Assembly (NCBI GenBank): GCA_000711775.1
Contig: ARYC01017518.1
Span: 30,324 to 94,323 of the forward strand
Reading direction: 5' to 3'
Length of the DNA: 64,000 nt
From: Oxytricha trifallax
Lineage: Eukaryota > Ciliophora > Spirotrichea > Sporadotrichida > Oxytrichidae
Shown: in pieces, positions 36,677 through 48,269 of the stretch
How positions within the stretch are numbered: the stretch's first letter is position 1
Layout of the letters: every line of letters starts with the position of its first letter
Program-made: the position numbers and the translations under genes
The notes under the pieces: model-generated
What the model saw: only the letters and a program-made list of their open reading frames with translations
What the model was told of the DNA's origin: nothing
The model's database searches: none

Positions 36677-37486
36677 TTCCCATCAAAATTTAAGCATGGT
36701 AATGCTGCCAAATTGTTCTCTATGTATTCCCAATTTTCACATTAAGTTTAAGAGTTTAAAATATTGCTGACAGATAAGCATTCACAGTAGTTAGGAATAG
36801 TAGTGGCTATGCTCTATTAGATTTTGCTGTTGGTAGTCGATTGGTGTTTAATTATATCAATATTACCATATATTTATCTTGAACAATTTAAAGTTATGAC
36901 GATATTTATGCTGCTTGATATATTGAGTATCTATAGCGAGCTCCGAAAAGACATTTTGGAAATGTTTAGCTTTTAGTTTTTCAGGAAGATGCAAAAGGCT
37001 CCAGCAATAAATGAAGATAGCAGAGATAATGTAATTGAAGTTTAAGATAAAGTAAAAGATGAAAATATAGTGGCATAATATAATGAAGAATATATCACTA
37101 TTAAACTTAATAAAGAAATAGTAGTGTTTTCGTTAATAGATATAAATATTAATTTAAATTAATTAACTATTGAATGTTATGATTATAAGTTAAAGATAGA
37201 GTGGTTTGACATTCATTTGATATTTGTAAGTTACATTTTATAGATCTTTTTATTGTTTAATGTTCTTTCTGCAATAAGGTACGATAGTGACTGGAACAGA
37301 CAGTCACTTCAGTTGAGAACTACAAGAGTCAGGACTAGGAAATTTATGCATACAGATGGAAATGTGTATGATAGTTTCATGAATTATGTTATTGCTGTTT
37401 GTTTTTTCATATTTTCTATAATAATTAATTAGTATTCGTGCTCTTATTAATTATCTTCAATTCTTCTCATTATTTTTTATGAATGA
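36677..37486 (+). CDS. Candidate MDS: membrane-like protein, 269 codons
   Basis: Open from the retroelement tail to TGA 37484-37486. Begins SKFKHGNAAKLFSMYSQFSH, with hydrophobic segments at about residues 45-70 (GIVVAMLYQILLLVVDWCLI) and 190-205 (LIFVSYILQIFLLFNVL), an acidic linker (APAINEDSRDNVIEVQDKVK) and a basic stretch (WNRQSLQLRTTRVRTRKF). Suggests a multi-span membrane protein fragment. Family not recognised. Length well above chance. Confidence 0.5.
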
Positions 37487-37493
37487 ATGAATG

Positions 37494-37845
37494 ATTTGTA
37501 TTTATAGGTGCTGGTAAAACTTTTATAATTAATATACATAAAATATCTATTGAATACTTGACTGGAGAAGCCCAACCTCTAGAATTAGTTAATGGATATA
37601 ATGCTACACATGAAAAATAATTTGAAAAGCAAAAATATTAAATATTGTAAGCAACTGTATACTACCTCCAACGGGATAACTGCATTAAAATATATTTAGT
37701 TCTATGCAAGGAAACCCCTCAACAATGCAAACTTCTATCGTTAAAAGATATTGGAGAATCGGGGATTTTAATGAGTATTAAAATAACAGTGTAAGAAGAT
37801 TATGAGGGAAAAAGAAGAGGGAGCTTTCAGTTGATACGACTATGA
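37494..37845 (+). CDS. Candidate coding segment with GAGKT motif
   Basis: Open to TGA 37843-37845. Starts FVFIGAGKTFIINIHKISIE, then LTGEAQPLELVNGYNATHEK, and later KETPQQCKLLSLKDIGESGI. GAGKT resembles part of a P-loop, but the rest of a nucleotide-binding domain is not evident, so no function is claimed. It follows the membrane-like segment in a different frame. Confidence 0.4.
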
Positions 37846-37872
37846 CTGGAGACCTCCCAATTGCACTCTTAA

Positions 37873-38214
37873 ATGAACAAAATATTGGCATTAACCCTAG
37901 GAAAAGAGATCCATGTTGCATATTATCAGTAAGATTTCTACTATGTGAAATAAGAAGTCCATTATTATAATTATTAATTATCTCTGTATGGAATATATTC
38001 TTAAATAAAATAATATTTACTAATTACAATAATAATATAATATGATGAAGTTAAATCGCTATACTCATTTATGGAAATTATGGTGGTTGCCAGATTCAAG
38101 CTCTTTTTGTTTTCAACATATAAAAAGATTAACTATGAAAAAAGTTTTAAGTCATTAATAACAATTATTTAGTTCATATTTATTTATAGAAATTATATTG
38201 TAATAAAATAATGA
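37873..38214 (+). CDS. Candidate coding segment, 113 codons
   Basis: ATG 37873 (MNKILALTLGKEIHVAYYQQ) to TGA 38212-38214; includes DEVKSLYSFMEIMVVARF. Tyr/Gln-rich. No family recognised. Confidence 0.4.
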
Positions 38215-38255
38215 AGATTGAACATCAATCAAACAAGAAAAATCTTGCCAAATGA

Positions 38256-38696
38256 AAGCATAAAACTCCGTTAATGATATTTTAAACACCTAAAATTATA
38301 TTGATAAAGTACTCGCAAATTAAGTGTAGCGGATGTAAATTCATAAATAAATAAGGAATAGGGAAAGACTACTTTTGCTAACTTCAGATTGGTTATAACA
38401 CAATCATTATTGACGAATTAATCGGATGGGAATATTCTGAGTTTTGTGGTTTGGTTATTAATATAAATTTCATAATAAAGTAATGTCAAAAATAGGATAA
38501 ATGCACAAATTCAAATGCAAAAATGGTTTATTAATTTAATTGTAAAATTTATAAATTAGAAAGTAAACAACAATTAAGATATAATAATATGCATTTATTT
38601 GACTATATTAATCACTCTCTGATGTATTTTTGCTTTTAAATCCCTGTTTTCTAATTGATTTTTATCGTCTATACTTCTTTAACTTACACAACTTGA
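38256..38696 (+). CDS. Candidate coding segment with Cys cluster
   Basis: Open to TGA 38694-38696. The first 75 codons read best: KTPLMIFQTPKIILIKYSQI, KCSGCKFINKQGIGKDYFC, then IIIDELIGWEYSEFCGLV. CxxC plus later Cys may bind zinc. The second half is AT-biased and may be non-coding read-through. No family recognised. Confidence 0.4.
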
Positions 38697-38719
38697 CTTT
38701 CTGGGTCTATTTAATATGA

Positions 38720-39470
38720 TGGGTGATTTAAAGTCCGAATATGTTGAAGTACTACATTTATTTAATCAATTAGATCGAACCCACCTAAAACATAGACAGT
38801 AAAGGACGTATATCTTTTATCAAGATAAAATGGCTCGGGGTATTTGGCCCTAAAACACAAATGTTTTGGATCATGCTTAATAAATATTATAGTAGCATAT
38901 GTTATATCAGTTAGATAGAATTTAAAAAAAAATATTTGTGGCTTGCAATATCACGACTAAAGTGAACGTGTAACTTGCCTGTACGTTATCACAGTCTTTA
39001 AATATACTGTCTTGCGTTCTGGTGCATAACTTTATATTTATCATATCTAAAAAATTATACTGCATAACTATAAAGTGCAGAATAGAGTCCACAACAATTA
39101 CAATTAATAATAGTTCTATACTAATCTTCATAATCAGATGAAGCACTTTATAGATACCAAGGCAAGAATTTATAGAAGGATCTGAAATATTGAAGTATCT
39201 TATTTTTTGCATAAAAACCAATGCTCTTTACCCATGCTGCATTGCAATTTTCTAGATTTTGAGAATAAGTCTTAAAACGACCTTCTAAATGTTAGCTTAA
39301 GCAATTATTTTGTCTTATAACGATTTTCTGTAATTTCAGTTTGAATTCCTCATTGTATAAGAGGAATACCTTTTTCTGAATATCTTGATCAGAATTCCAT
39401 TATTAATAGACTGCTTTTTTCTTCGTATTTGTTGTATTTATGAGACTGTTATTTTTTGTTTGTCACAAAA
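38720..39470. repeat. Dispersed repeat, copy B (left part)
   Basis: Counterpart of 2900-3689. On the minus strand it gives AKYPEPFYLDKRYTSFTVYV and FDLIDQINVVLQHIRTL, a better preserved version of the peptide seen in copy A. The element is uninterrupted here: the right part follows within a few bases. Confidence 0.6.
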
Positions 39471-39474
39471 ATAA

Positions 39475-39980
39475 TCAATCTCATAAAATTAAAACTCCAT
39501 TTATTCTCTGGTGATAAACAAATCCTCAAATACTATTCAGTCCATAGATTTTAGATTGTGACTTTTTTAGGATTGATGCTGTCTCTACTGTAAAAACAAG
39601 GAACTCAATATCTCTATCACAGTGTCACTTTTAAAATATTTGTTGTTTGGCTATTATCTAGACTTAATTCATTAAAGTATTCTTGAAAACCGAGATTGTC
39701 GGCAATATTCAGATCATAAATATAGCAAGAACAGTCGTTGAATTACAGTATATTATTGCATCACTATTGACTCAGATGAATCCATAAGTACACTTTGAAT
39801 GCTAGCTTCATTCGATAGAGTAAATATCACTAGTAAAAACCAATATTTTAAACCTTTTTTGCATATTTTTGTTGCTGATAAAGATCTGGTTATTGGAGGT
39901 AGTGAGGTATTCCTTGCATTGATGTTTTGATCTTGAATTTGTGAATATTTGATTTTAAGTGAGATAAGCCTTAAGTATCA
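39475..39980. repeat. Dispersed repeat, copy B (right part)
   Basis: Counterpart of 11083-11640, directly joined to the left part, so this copy represents the unoccupied site of the TBE-like insertion at 3.69-11.08 kb. Confidence 0.55.
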
Positions 39981-39989
39981 GGGTTCCTT

Positions 39990-41368
39990 ATGTAAAACTT
40001 GGGATATAAATTAATTTTAATTATAACGTTTTAAGTTTAATAGTAATTTATAAAATTTTGTTGCATTAAAACACAGGATAAACTAATAAGCTATTATTAT
40101 ATTTGGACATCCAATGGGTTAAATAATTAACGTTTATACCAAATAAACTTGATTTAATTAATTAAATTTGAATTCATTAATTAAAATTTCCTTATTCAAT
40201 TAAAATCTATACTTTTGTGAACAAAAACGCGTGGATTCTTAAACATTACTATATTTCATGCAAAATAAAGGTTAGTAATGACACCATTTAAATTGATTAT
40301 TATATTGTTACAATTGAAGATATTAATATAATATTAAGTAAAGTAAATTGCTTTATAATTAAGGGTGAATATCACATTTTAAAAACAACTTTTGAGTAAA
40401 CTTACTACAACTATGCTAAGTAAACTGAAATATGAGTCAGATTAATATTTAATGCTAATTTGAGAATACAACAAAGAACTACTGTCAAAAGAAATACCGA
40501 AAAAAATAATATCATGTTGAAAATTGGCTTGGTTGCGCAAGTCAAAGATTATGCCACATGATTATTCTAAAAAGGCAATAATCTTATTAAAATATTCAGA
40601 ATAAGTAAATTAATGGGAACTAGAAATTTAAACATAGACACATAATTAATAGCATAATTCCAATTTTAGATTTTAATAAATAAATTTTTAAAGAGAGAGA
40701 AATGAATTTAATTTATATAGAAATGGCAAACTTTTTATTACAAAACATATGAACTTTAAACATCAGTTTTTTGGCTTTTTGAATAGCACAATAGCAATAA
40801 CTTTTTAAAAAAACTAATCATTTAAATTATAGTAACAACAACAATAGCAATAGCAATAACAATAGCTGCTACAAACTTATATCAAATTTTTGAAATATAA
40901 AAGAGATCAGAAAGAAAACTTAAATGCTGCTATTTCGGCAATACTTCTGTTCAAAGTTGAAATCAAAATTGTGAAACAGATCAATGCCTGTAAAAATATT
41001 CTTCACATTGTAATAAACCCTGATTTATACAATATGTACACAATTTAATTAGGAAATATATAGAGCTATTAAATAATAAATTCTTTAAATAAAATATATA
41101 ATATGAGGTGATAAGGAGATTGCTTATTTTAAATTCAAAAGTCTGATAATTTAATATTTTTATTATTATAAGAGATTTAGTTGTTTTTGAGAAATTAAAC
41201 ATAGTGCATTATATGTATTTCAGGTCTTAATCATATATTAAAAAGCAGCCAAATTAAAAAATGATGTTAGATTTATTAACCTTATTTAATGGAAACCTCT
41301 GTATCCAAGCTTATCATTGCAGAGTGAAAAGAAGTACACATAAATCTTAGGTCACCTTGGTGTCGCTA
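39990..41368. other. AT-rich spacer
   Basis: AT-rich; contains a short AGCAATAGCAATAACAATAGC triplet run near 40840-40865 like that in the 5.2-6.2 kb foldback. No gene supported. Confidence 0.4.
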
Positions 41369-41782
41369 TCATCCAGCCATAGCTAGTAGCAGGGTTCCTT
41401 AACAGGCATCAGTGTATAGCAAGAAGTAATTGGTGGCATAAACATACTTGCCTTTTACTGTATCACTATTATAAGCATTAACATCGTAAAGCTGCCATAT
41501 AGCGCAAATGGCTTTTGATACAACAATCATGTGATTTTTTCTAGTAAGACTAACAATATTTGTGACTATATGGGTTGTTGGAAGATTTTCGTTTGCGTAT
41601 TTCATGTAATCTTTTTTGCATTTTGAAATTAAAGTACATGATGTGGCAACTTCATTAGAGCTTAAAATATAAAGGACTGAATGAGTAGTAGTGATAGAAA
41701 GCCTTGTATTTACTGCTCCCTAGATGGTTTTCATGCAATTAGATACTAATTCTTACATTGGTAAATTGGAAATTAAAACATC
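41369..41782 (-). CDS. Candidate MDS on minus strand, 137 codons
   Basis: Open between two TGA codons. Reads NLPMQELVSNCMKTIQGAVN, TRLSITTTHSVLYILSSNE, then NLPTTHIVTNIVSLTRKNH and KAICAIWQLYDVNAYNSDT, ending ...LLYTDACQGTLLLAMAG. After the TGA the same frame continues protein-like (RHQGDLRFMCTSFHSAM). Better composition than most AT-rich frames here. Family not recognised. Confidence 0.5.
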
Positions 41783-42183
41783 TCATTAATGGTTAAAGAT
41801 TTTTAAATGCAAAAAAGCCAGTGTGGCACACTTCAATAGAGGAGATTGTCGCGAGAATCCTTGGCATCCCTGATAATCCTGAAGAATGCTATCGAACTTA
41901 TATAGTCAACATAGGAAAACATTAAAGATATCCCACTGTACTTATGGGGAAAAGAACTAGTGACTACAGGAAATGGGAGAAGTAAAGAAGGTCTACAAGT
42001 TTATTAAGTTAGGATAATTAAATTTACCAGGTTTATAGAATTAAATATTTATTTATGATAAATCCTCTTCTATTCTTAAAACTAAATGAATAAAAAATTG
42101 TATAAAATTTCATACTTAAAAAGAAGGATGGAAGCTTGATGTAGTCTATAAAATGTAGTAATGCAATCGCTATATAATTTTGA
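41695..42183 (+). CDS. Candidate coding segment
   Basis: Open to TGA 42181-42183. The convincing part is 41809-42020: AKKPVWHTSIEEIVARILGI, PDNPEECYRTYIVNIGK, TVLMGKRTSDYRKWEKQRR. Overlaps the minus-strand frame at its beginning, so the true start lies further in. No family recognised. Confidence 0.45.
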
Positions 42184-42689
42184 CTTCCACCACCTTTAAG
42201 GAGAAAGCAAGAGAGCATTCTTCTTCAATTTTATACCATCATACAGCCATTTATTTGATCTAGAGGAAAGGGGAAGTTGGTTGAGAGTTCCTTATTTATT
42301 AGCAATGAATATGCATTTTTTACTCGTGGGGGAGAATGCTGAAGAAAATTAATCTATTCACAGTTCGCCTCCCCTTCTCATTCCACAATAAATTTCCATT
42401 TAATTTATACTTGTAATTGCTATGTAGGCTATGATTAATAGTAATATAATCTAATGCTTTACTTTCATTTATATGTTAATTAATATTTGTAATAATAATA
42501 CATAATATACTAAAGGAATATCTAACATAAAGCCATGTTTTTTCATTTTTGTTTCAATACTGATCAAATCATGGTTTTAAAACAAATTATTTAAGGAGTT
42601 TCAATATTACATTAATTACATTGTTTAAACTAAAAAATAATAAGTACGTAGTGTATATTTGACTTTCCATTAATTTTTAAAGGAATTAC

Positions 42690-42880
42690 ATATTTATTAT
42701 TATTATTTAAAGCTTATAGGAAATTAATACTGTGGCTAAAGCCAGCCAGATAGTTATTTGATTTTTATTTCATCCTTTTGTCTTTCGACACCATCACCCA
42801 ACACTTCCCTGTAAGTTCGAGGAGGCCAGTTCGGGCATCTGGCTCATACTAACATGCCACCACAATGGATGTAAGGGAAA
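42690..42880 (-). mobile_element. Probable retroelement 3'-end fragment
   Basis: A GC-richer island whose minus strand reads ...TGLLELTGKCWVMVSKDKRM and NNYLAGFSH, then an AATAATAATAATAAA run at about 42693-42708. Short coding relic followed by a TAA-type tail resembles the LINE-like 3' ends elsewhere in the window, but the sequence is not the same family. Confidence 0.4.
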
Positions 42881-42889
42881 AATTACATA

Positions 42890-43640
42890 TTTAATAAATT
42901 TTTTTGATCAGCAATATGATATAAAGTTTATCATTTAAGAAGCTATTTAAATAATTTAATCAATAAAATGGAAATAAGTTTACTTTAAATTGATATATTT
43001 AGTAAAACTTAACAATCCTGAAAAAATATTAAAGTTCTAGATTGATTGGGTTTGAACCTAATACTTCACATTTAAATTTATAGGAATTATATATTATAAT
43101 ATATTTAGAGTAATTTTTAATATATACTATCCTGATAATATATTATAAAACGATCATTATAAAGAAAATACAAAGATCGAATAACTTTTTATGATAGACT
43201 TTGATTTATTTTAATAATTAAAACTTAAATTCTATTGATTATAGAGTATGTACAAGTATTTACATAAATAATGATTGTCACTATAGCAGCTAAAGGGAGC
43301 GAACTGAAAATAATTACACTTTTCTCATTAGTGTCCCAAGTAGTAAAATACTAATGTATTTAGTAATTATTGCATAATAAAATTCCAGCGGATTGTATTC
43401 TCGAAACAACATAAATGACAGTGCTCTATTTAGAAGTAAAGACTGTGTATCATTTGTTATACTTCTGTAAGATGATGGAAGTCAAAGCAATCAAGGCAGC
43501 ATCAAGCTCTTATCCTCTTTTTTGTGTTAAATATACTTTATCTTATTCATTAAATTTATTAAAATATATAAATATCAATCGGATATCGACATCATCATCA
43601 CAATTACCAAAGAAATGTGATCTAGACGCTCAATGCCATA
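42890..43640. other. AT-rich spacer
   Basis: AT-rich; one open frame (43415-43660) with weak protein character. Nothing firm. Confidence 0.35.
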
Positions 43641-43649
43641 GGGTGGTCA

Positions 43650-43844
43650 ATGGAAAATGAGATGTATAATTATTTCGGATCCTGTGACACTTCTCTGAGT
43701 CGGACATTCAATTTCGTTAGATATTTCAACGGAGAATCGCGTGGTACTACTGGAGGTAATCAAGTCGAACTTTCGCCCATTACTTCGTTTTAAATACTGA
43801 AATTCTTAAATTCAAAAAGATAATGTCAAGACTAGCTAGCCTGA
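43650..43844 (+). CDS. Short ORF with LSRTF motif
   Basis: ATG 43650 (MENEMYNYFGSCDTSLSRTF) to TGA 43842-43844, 64 codons, upstream frame also open. NYFGSCDTSLSRTFNF and GESRG match NYLGPWDRCLSRTFHF and GEPLG of the decayed ORF at 22.6 kb, and the DNA shares CTGAGTCGGACATTC. So it is a relic or fragment of the same transposon gene family. Confidence 0.5.
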
Positions 43845-44104
43845 ATAAGCAATATGATGAAGGTTCTCAAGATTAATTAAGAAAATATGATACCTATGGT
43901 TCCTCAAAAATTCTCGATGACAACGAAAAGGTGGTCCTCTAAACTATAATGCAAGAGATTATCAGAGCGAAGAGAATGTCATGAACAGTACATGCTATAG
44001 ATTTATCATCTCACTCAACGCTAAATGCTAAACTGCCTGAAATAATTGTCATGGAACTCACAAGGAGGATTTTTGCAACTATACAAAATCTACTATTCAA
44101 ATGA
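43823..44104 (+). CDS. Candidate coding segment with one in-frame TGA
   Basis: ATG 43823 reads MSRLASLNKQYDEGSQDQLR, then YDTYGSSKILDDNEKVVLQ and a TGA at 43982-43984, after which the frame stays protein-like (HAIDLSSHSTLNAKLPEIIV, MELTRRIFATIQNLL) to TGA 44102. Either an MDS boundary lies near the first TGA or the gene is broken. Overlaps the preceding ORF in another frame. Function unknown. Confidence 0.4.
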
Positions 44105-44346
44105 CAAATATTGAACACTTCAGAAATCACATAAACGAACAAACAGAGTGAATATTAATATTGCAATAGTGTCACTTGTGACTATAATGCATGCATCACA
44201 AATTATATTCATAATTTTTTTGAAATAAGCTGAAATTTAAATTAAAATGAATTAGTGCTAAAAGTAATAGTAATAGTAGTAATAGAATTAGTAAATCTAA
44301 AAAAAACGTTTCATCTTCCTGTTCATCCTCATCTTCATCGTCTTCA

Positions 44347-44520
44347 TCACTTAGATTCATATACTATTGCCCTTCTCTGTGTGACTTCTTGAAGTTCCTC
44401 TTCGTTGACGCCCTCAGTCTTACCAGGTGCAACCCCTGTAAAAATAAAATGTTTGATAGATTTTTTGTAACTTACATTGATGTTGAATGACACAGAGGTT
44501 TCTGATCAGTCATTTTTTCA
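44347..44520 (-). CDS. Small terminal exon with 40-nt intron
   Basis: Minus strand: a GTAAGT...TTTTTACAG intron (44436-44475, 40 nt) precedes an exon reading VAPGKTEGVNEEELQEV and TQRRAIVYESK before TGA 44347-44349. The exon is GC-richer than its surroundings. Just past the stop lies an acidic-codon run (GAT GAA GAC repeats). Probably the 3' end of a gene whose other segments are elsewhere. Confidence 0.4.
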
Positions 44521-45651
44521 TTTTTAAAATATTTGATTAATTTATAATTTCAATTCACTTTATTTCAAAAATATGATGATTATATTCGCAGATTAAGCAT
44601 GCAATTATTAAATATTGATGGATTTTCTATAAAATTATCACAAGAGTAAGTGTAATTGCTCCTCGAAAAATATTAATAGATGAATAAAATAATAATGTTT
44701 TGTTTCATTTATTCTTGTATTTTAAAATAATTTACCTTCTCCCAAATTTTCACATGCTTTATATATTAATTAGAATAAAATATAATATTAATTGTAGTTT
44801 AGTATAAATTAACATTTAAAAAGAATAAATACGAGATATTTAATTATACATCGTAAATATGACCACGATGTTCAACAAAACAATACAAAATTATAAAATA
44901 TTTGAGTGTTATTAAGTGAAATAATGCCAAATTGAAGAATGAATTAAACTTTTGAAGCTAAAAAGTTAAAAAATAAAGTTTTTTATCTTAAAAAATAATG
45001 TATACTCAGCATTAATGAAAAAAAAGCAAACGAGTAATAATATTAATGTAATTGAAAATTTAAATGTAGTTGCTATAAAAAAATATAATGATGAATCAAA
45101 TGAATAAAAATTAAGTAATATAATAGAATGAATAATAAATATGATTTAATTTATTAAAAAATTGATTGATAATAAAAAAAAGATTATAAATGAAATTTAA
45201 TATATAGAAATGGCATCATTTTTATTTGACTATGAAAATTAAGATAAAAATATTAAAACTTTAATAAAGATTTAAAGAAGACAATAAACTAAAAAACAAT
45301 CAAAAAGATTAAAACCTAACAGGACAGAATTTTAGTGTCAAGAATTGAATTTCAACATGCTTCCATCCAAAAAAAAGATTAAAATTGCTTAGCCAGTCAT
45401 TATGAAAATAAAAAAGCATTAGCTCATCCACAATCTAAGAAATGAGATAATAATTGTAGACTTAAGAAAATAATATAAGACTTTTGCTATGAGATAGGAA
45501 TATATATAAAATTTAAGATTTTACAATAAATTATGATGAAATTGAGCTGATAAGATAACGACACCTGTGATGAGTAAGTATTTTTAATATTCTATTCCAA
45601 CTAATCAAAATGTGCTATTAAAGAGAAGACCACTTGAAGACGTGGCAGATA
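44521..45651. other. AT-rich spacer
   Basis: AT-rich flank of TBE copy 1; no gene supported. Confidence 0.4.
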
Positions 45652-45792
45652 CAAAACTCCAAAACCCCTTCAGTAGTTCGATTGAGTTTTTTATTGATAA
45701 AAGTAGACTTTTAGTGCATAATTTATTAGGCTTTTAATAGGGTTTATGTAGGGGTTTAATTTTTATATGTTAATTATTTAAGAGAGCATATT

Positions 45793-46752
45793 CTAGATTT
45801 GGGGTCTGTTTATGAATGTGTGTATTTAGATATTTTGTTTTAGTTGCGCTTTTTCAAACCTATTTAATATTACACTTCTATATCAATGCTGCTCCATAAA
45901 CCTCTTGCTACTAATAGACCTCACTGCTTGTTAGCATTGAATTTGAAGAGATAGCATCTTAATTCTAAGATTAAGAGACCCTTAAAATTTTAGCAGAATC
46001 ACATTGACTATCTTATTAATGATAAGACTCTTAAATACTGGGCTCATTTCTCTCCTTAGAGGGCTGTGATGATTCATCGCCAATTTCCTGAGCTTCACAT
46101 CTCTGCTTAATCTATAGCTAACATATATAAAAATAACGGAATATCTTACAAGACAGTCAATCGCATTAAGAGAGTGATTGACTTTAATGTTCCATTTTAT
46201 AAGACTAATTTAAATTATATATTCGATTAAATGCAGAGGTCTTAAGAGCATAATATAAAGTTCATACACGCTGATGAGGCAGTATTTACATTCAATACCT
46301 TTATATCAAGGTCTTGGTACAAGAGGTATAGTAATATAGAAGTTTATGACTAAAAAGTTAAGGTGTAAACTCATGCTATTCTTGGTGGAATAAGTGAAGA
46401 TAGTGGCCTCGAGACTTATGTTATTCACCCTCGTTCTATAAAGACTGAATAATATATTGAGTTGTTGCAATAACTCAGAGACAAGTACGCTAACTAAGAG
46501 ATTATTCTGTTCGTTTATAACTTGTCAGTTCATAAAACTAAAGACTCAAGAGAGGAATACGAAAGGCTAAACATAACACCTGTATTTAATGTTCCATATA
46601 GCCCTTAGTTCAATGGAATTGAATTATATTGGGGGTCATTGAAAGGTCATTATAAGAAATTTCTGCTCTACTATCTGATGCATGATTTAAAGATAGATAC
46701 AGTCAATTTTTTTAAGAGTGCTGCTAAGAGAGTCAGCGATGAAAAAGCTTGA
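45793..46752 (+). pseudogene. TBE transposase (42-kDa type), catalytic Asp lost
   Basis: IS630/Tc1-like DDE transposase. The frame includes INDKTLKYWAHFSPQRAV, an HTH-like NIYKNNGISYKTVNRIKR, the first catalytic Asp in HADEAVFTF, and the Glu in NGIELYWGSLKGHYKKF. The second Asp motif is FVYNLSVHK, where copy 2 has FVDNLSVHK, so the catalytic Asp is Tyr. A TGA at 46750-46752 ends the frame where copy 2 has a Lys codon. The ATG end (about 45793) is diverged. The enzyme would cut TBE ends if active; this copy should not. Confidence 0.85.
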
Positions 46753-46817
46753 GTATGCGCTAGAGAAGGGGATTCTGTGTTTATATATAAGTTTTAGATT
46801 TATGCGAATGAATAAGT

Positions 46818-48026
46818 TCACAAATTAAATTAACCCAGAAAGGGATTTGGCTTCTCTTTTTTTCTTCTTCTTAAGGCTTGCTTGGGCCTATGTTTCTTCT
46901 CTTAGTGCCAGCTCCTGCATCTATGTTTATCTCGTATGCCTTTTATAAATCTTTGAAGAGTCTCTTACTCAATTCATGTTTTACTTGAGACTTTCTCTCT
47001 CTCTGTTTAATTTGCTACGCTCTTTCATAAAGTAAATAGCAGTTCCAGATTTTTCTATAAAGTTAGAAGGGTGAGCTTACTTGAGATGAATGGATACTTC
47101 TGCAGTTCCTATAATCAGGAGTCACTGATTTTAAAACCCTACTTCTCTTTTTCTTCAGGTGAGATGCTAAAGCGTTTCTTGTGAGCTTCTTAAATTACTT
47201 CATTTAAGTACTCAGGTTTCAGACTTCCAAGAACACCAAAGAAGAAGTTTCTCTCTGGCAATTTATTAGAAAGTTGAAGCTTAGATGTAAGGAAGAGAGC
47301 AACATCTCGATCACTCATAGCATCGTCATATTGGTTTTTAACAGATATTTCAGAGTAGTTAGGAATTTCGATCATCCTAATTTCATTAGACTTAAAAGCT
47401 TTTTTCTCTTCACTTAATAATGCTTTTAAGAATGAGATTTTTGTTCCTTCCTGAATTGGCAAGAACAATCCAACTATGATTCATATATTAGCATAAGTTA
47501 AGAACTTACCTTGTTAAATTGTAGAAATACATTTGAATTTGGAAAATTAAATTTAAATTTATTTATTATAAATGAAAATCGTGGAAGTTAAAGTTGACCA
47601 ATTTAAACAATCTTGGGCTCATTCGATAGAGAATTCAAAATTAGCTGGACTTTACTATTGGCGGCCCTATTTTATCTCATCCCTGGAGCGAGATAACTCG
47701 ACTTTAATGTGAGGGTATAATTTAATGAATTTAGATGTGTTTAATTAAAGTCGAGTTATCTCGCTCCAGGGATGAGATAAAATAGGGCCGCCAATAGTAA
47801 AGTCCAGCTAATTTTGAATTCTCTATCGAATGAGCCCAAGATTGTTTAAATTGGCCAACTTTAACTTCCACGATTTTCATTTATAATAAATAAATTTAAA
47901 TTTAATTTTCCAAATTCAAATGTATTTCTACAATACCAAGCATCTGTAAAGGTCTTCTTTACTTCTGAATTTTCCTATTAAATCTTGAGATTAAATTCTC
48001 TTCATTGCATCATTCACTGACTCCAT
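46818..48026 (-). pseudogene. TBE 22-kDa gene split by a foldback element
   Basis: ATG 48024-48026 reads MESVNDAMKRIQSQDLIGKF; after ...LYRCLV the gene is broken by the foldback element 47519-47933. It resumes as QQ, a 36-nt intron (47474-47509), then VGLFLPIQEGTKISFLKALL and on to a second intron of 26 nt (47055-47080). The stop is TGA 46818-46820. Both introns are at the same places as in copy 2. Unlike copy 2 the exon-2 start keeps the frame (TTGGATTGTTC). Function of the protein is unknown. Confidence 0.85.
47519..47933. mobile_element. Foldback element family F, copy 3
   Basis: Arms 47519-47708 and 47744-47933 (190 bp each), 35-bp loop, tips TTGTAGAAATACATTTG. Core GATAGAGAATTCAAAATT and CTGGACTTTACTATTGGCGG shared with copies 1 and 2. 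The uninterrupted TBE copy 2 shows the empty site (CCTTGCTATACCAA on the same strand), so this is a true insertion at a TA. Confidence 0.9.
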
Positions 48027-48230
48027 CTTGCATCCAGTTTCTATAAATGTTTATGAAATTTAAAATTATGGATATCCATTCTGAACTTACTAAAATTTTA
48101 CTACTAAATAGGGAGATCCACTTGGAGGTCAACCTAAATCACATATATTGAGAAAGATGGAAGAACTTTCTCCAAGTTTCACAGTTTGACTTCCATTTTT
48201 ATCAAACTTTATCCATTAAATTGCTCCTAC

Positions 48231-48269
<39 letters not shown>

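Noticed and set aside
37504..37521. P-loop ATPase called from GAGKT
   Set aside because: No upstream strand-loop context, Walker B or other motif; short motifs like this occur by chance.
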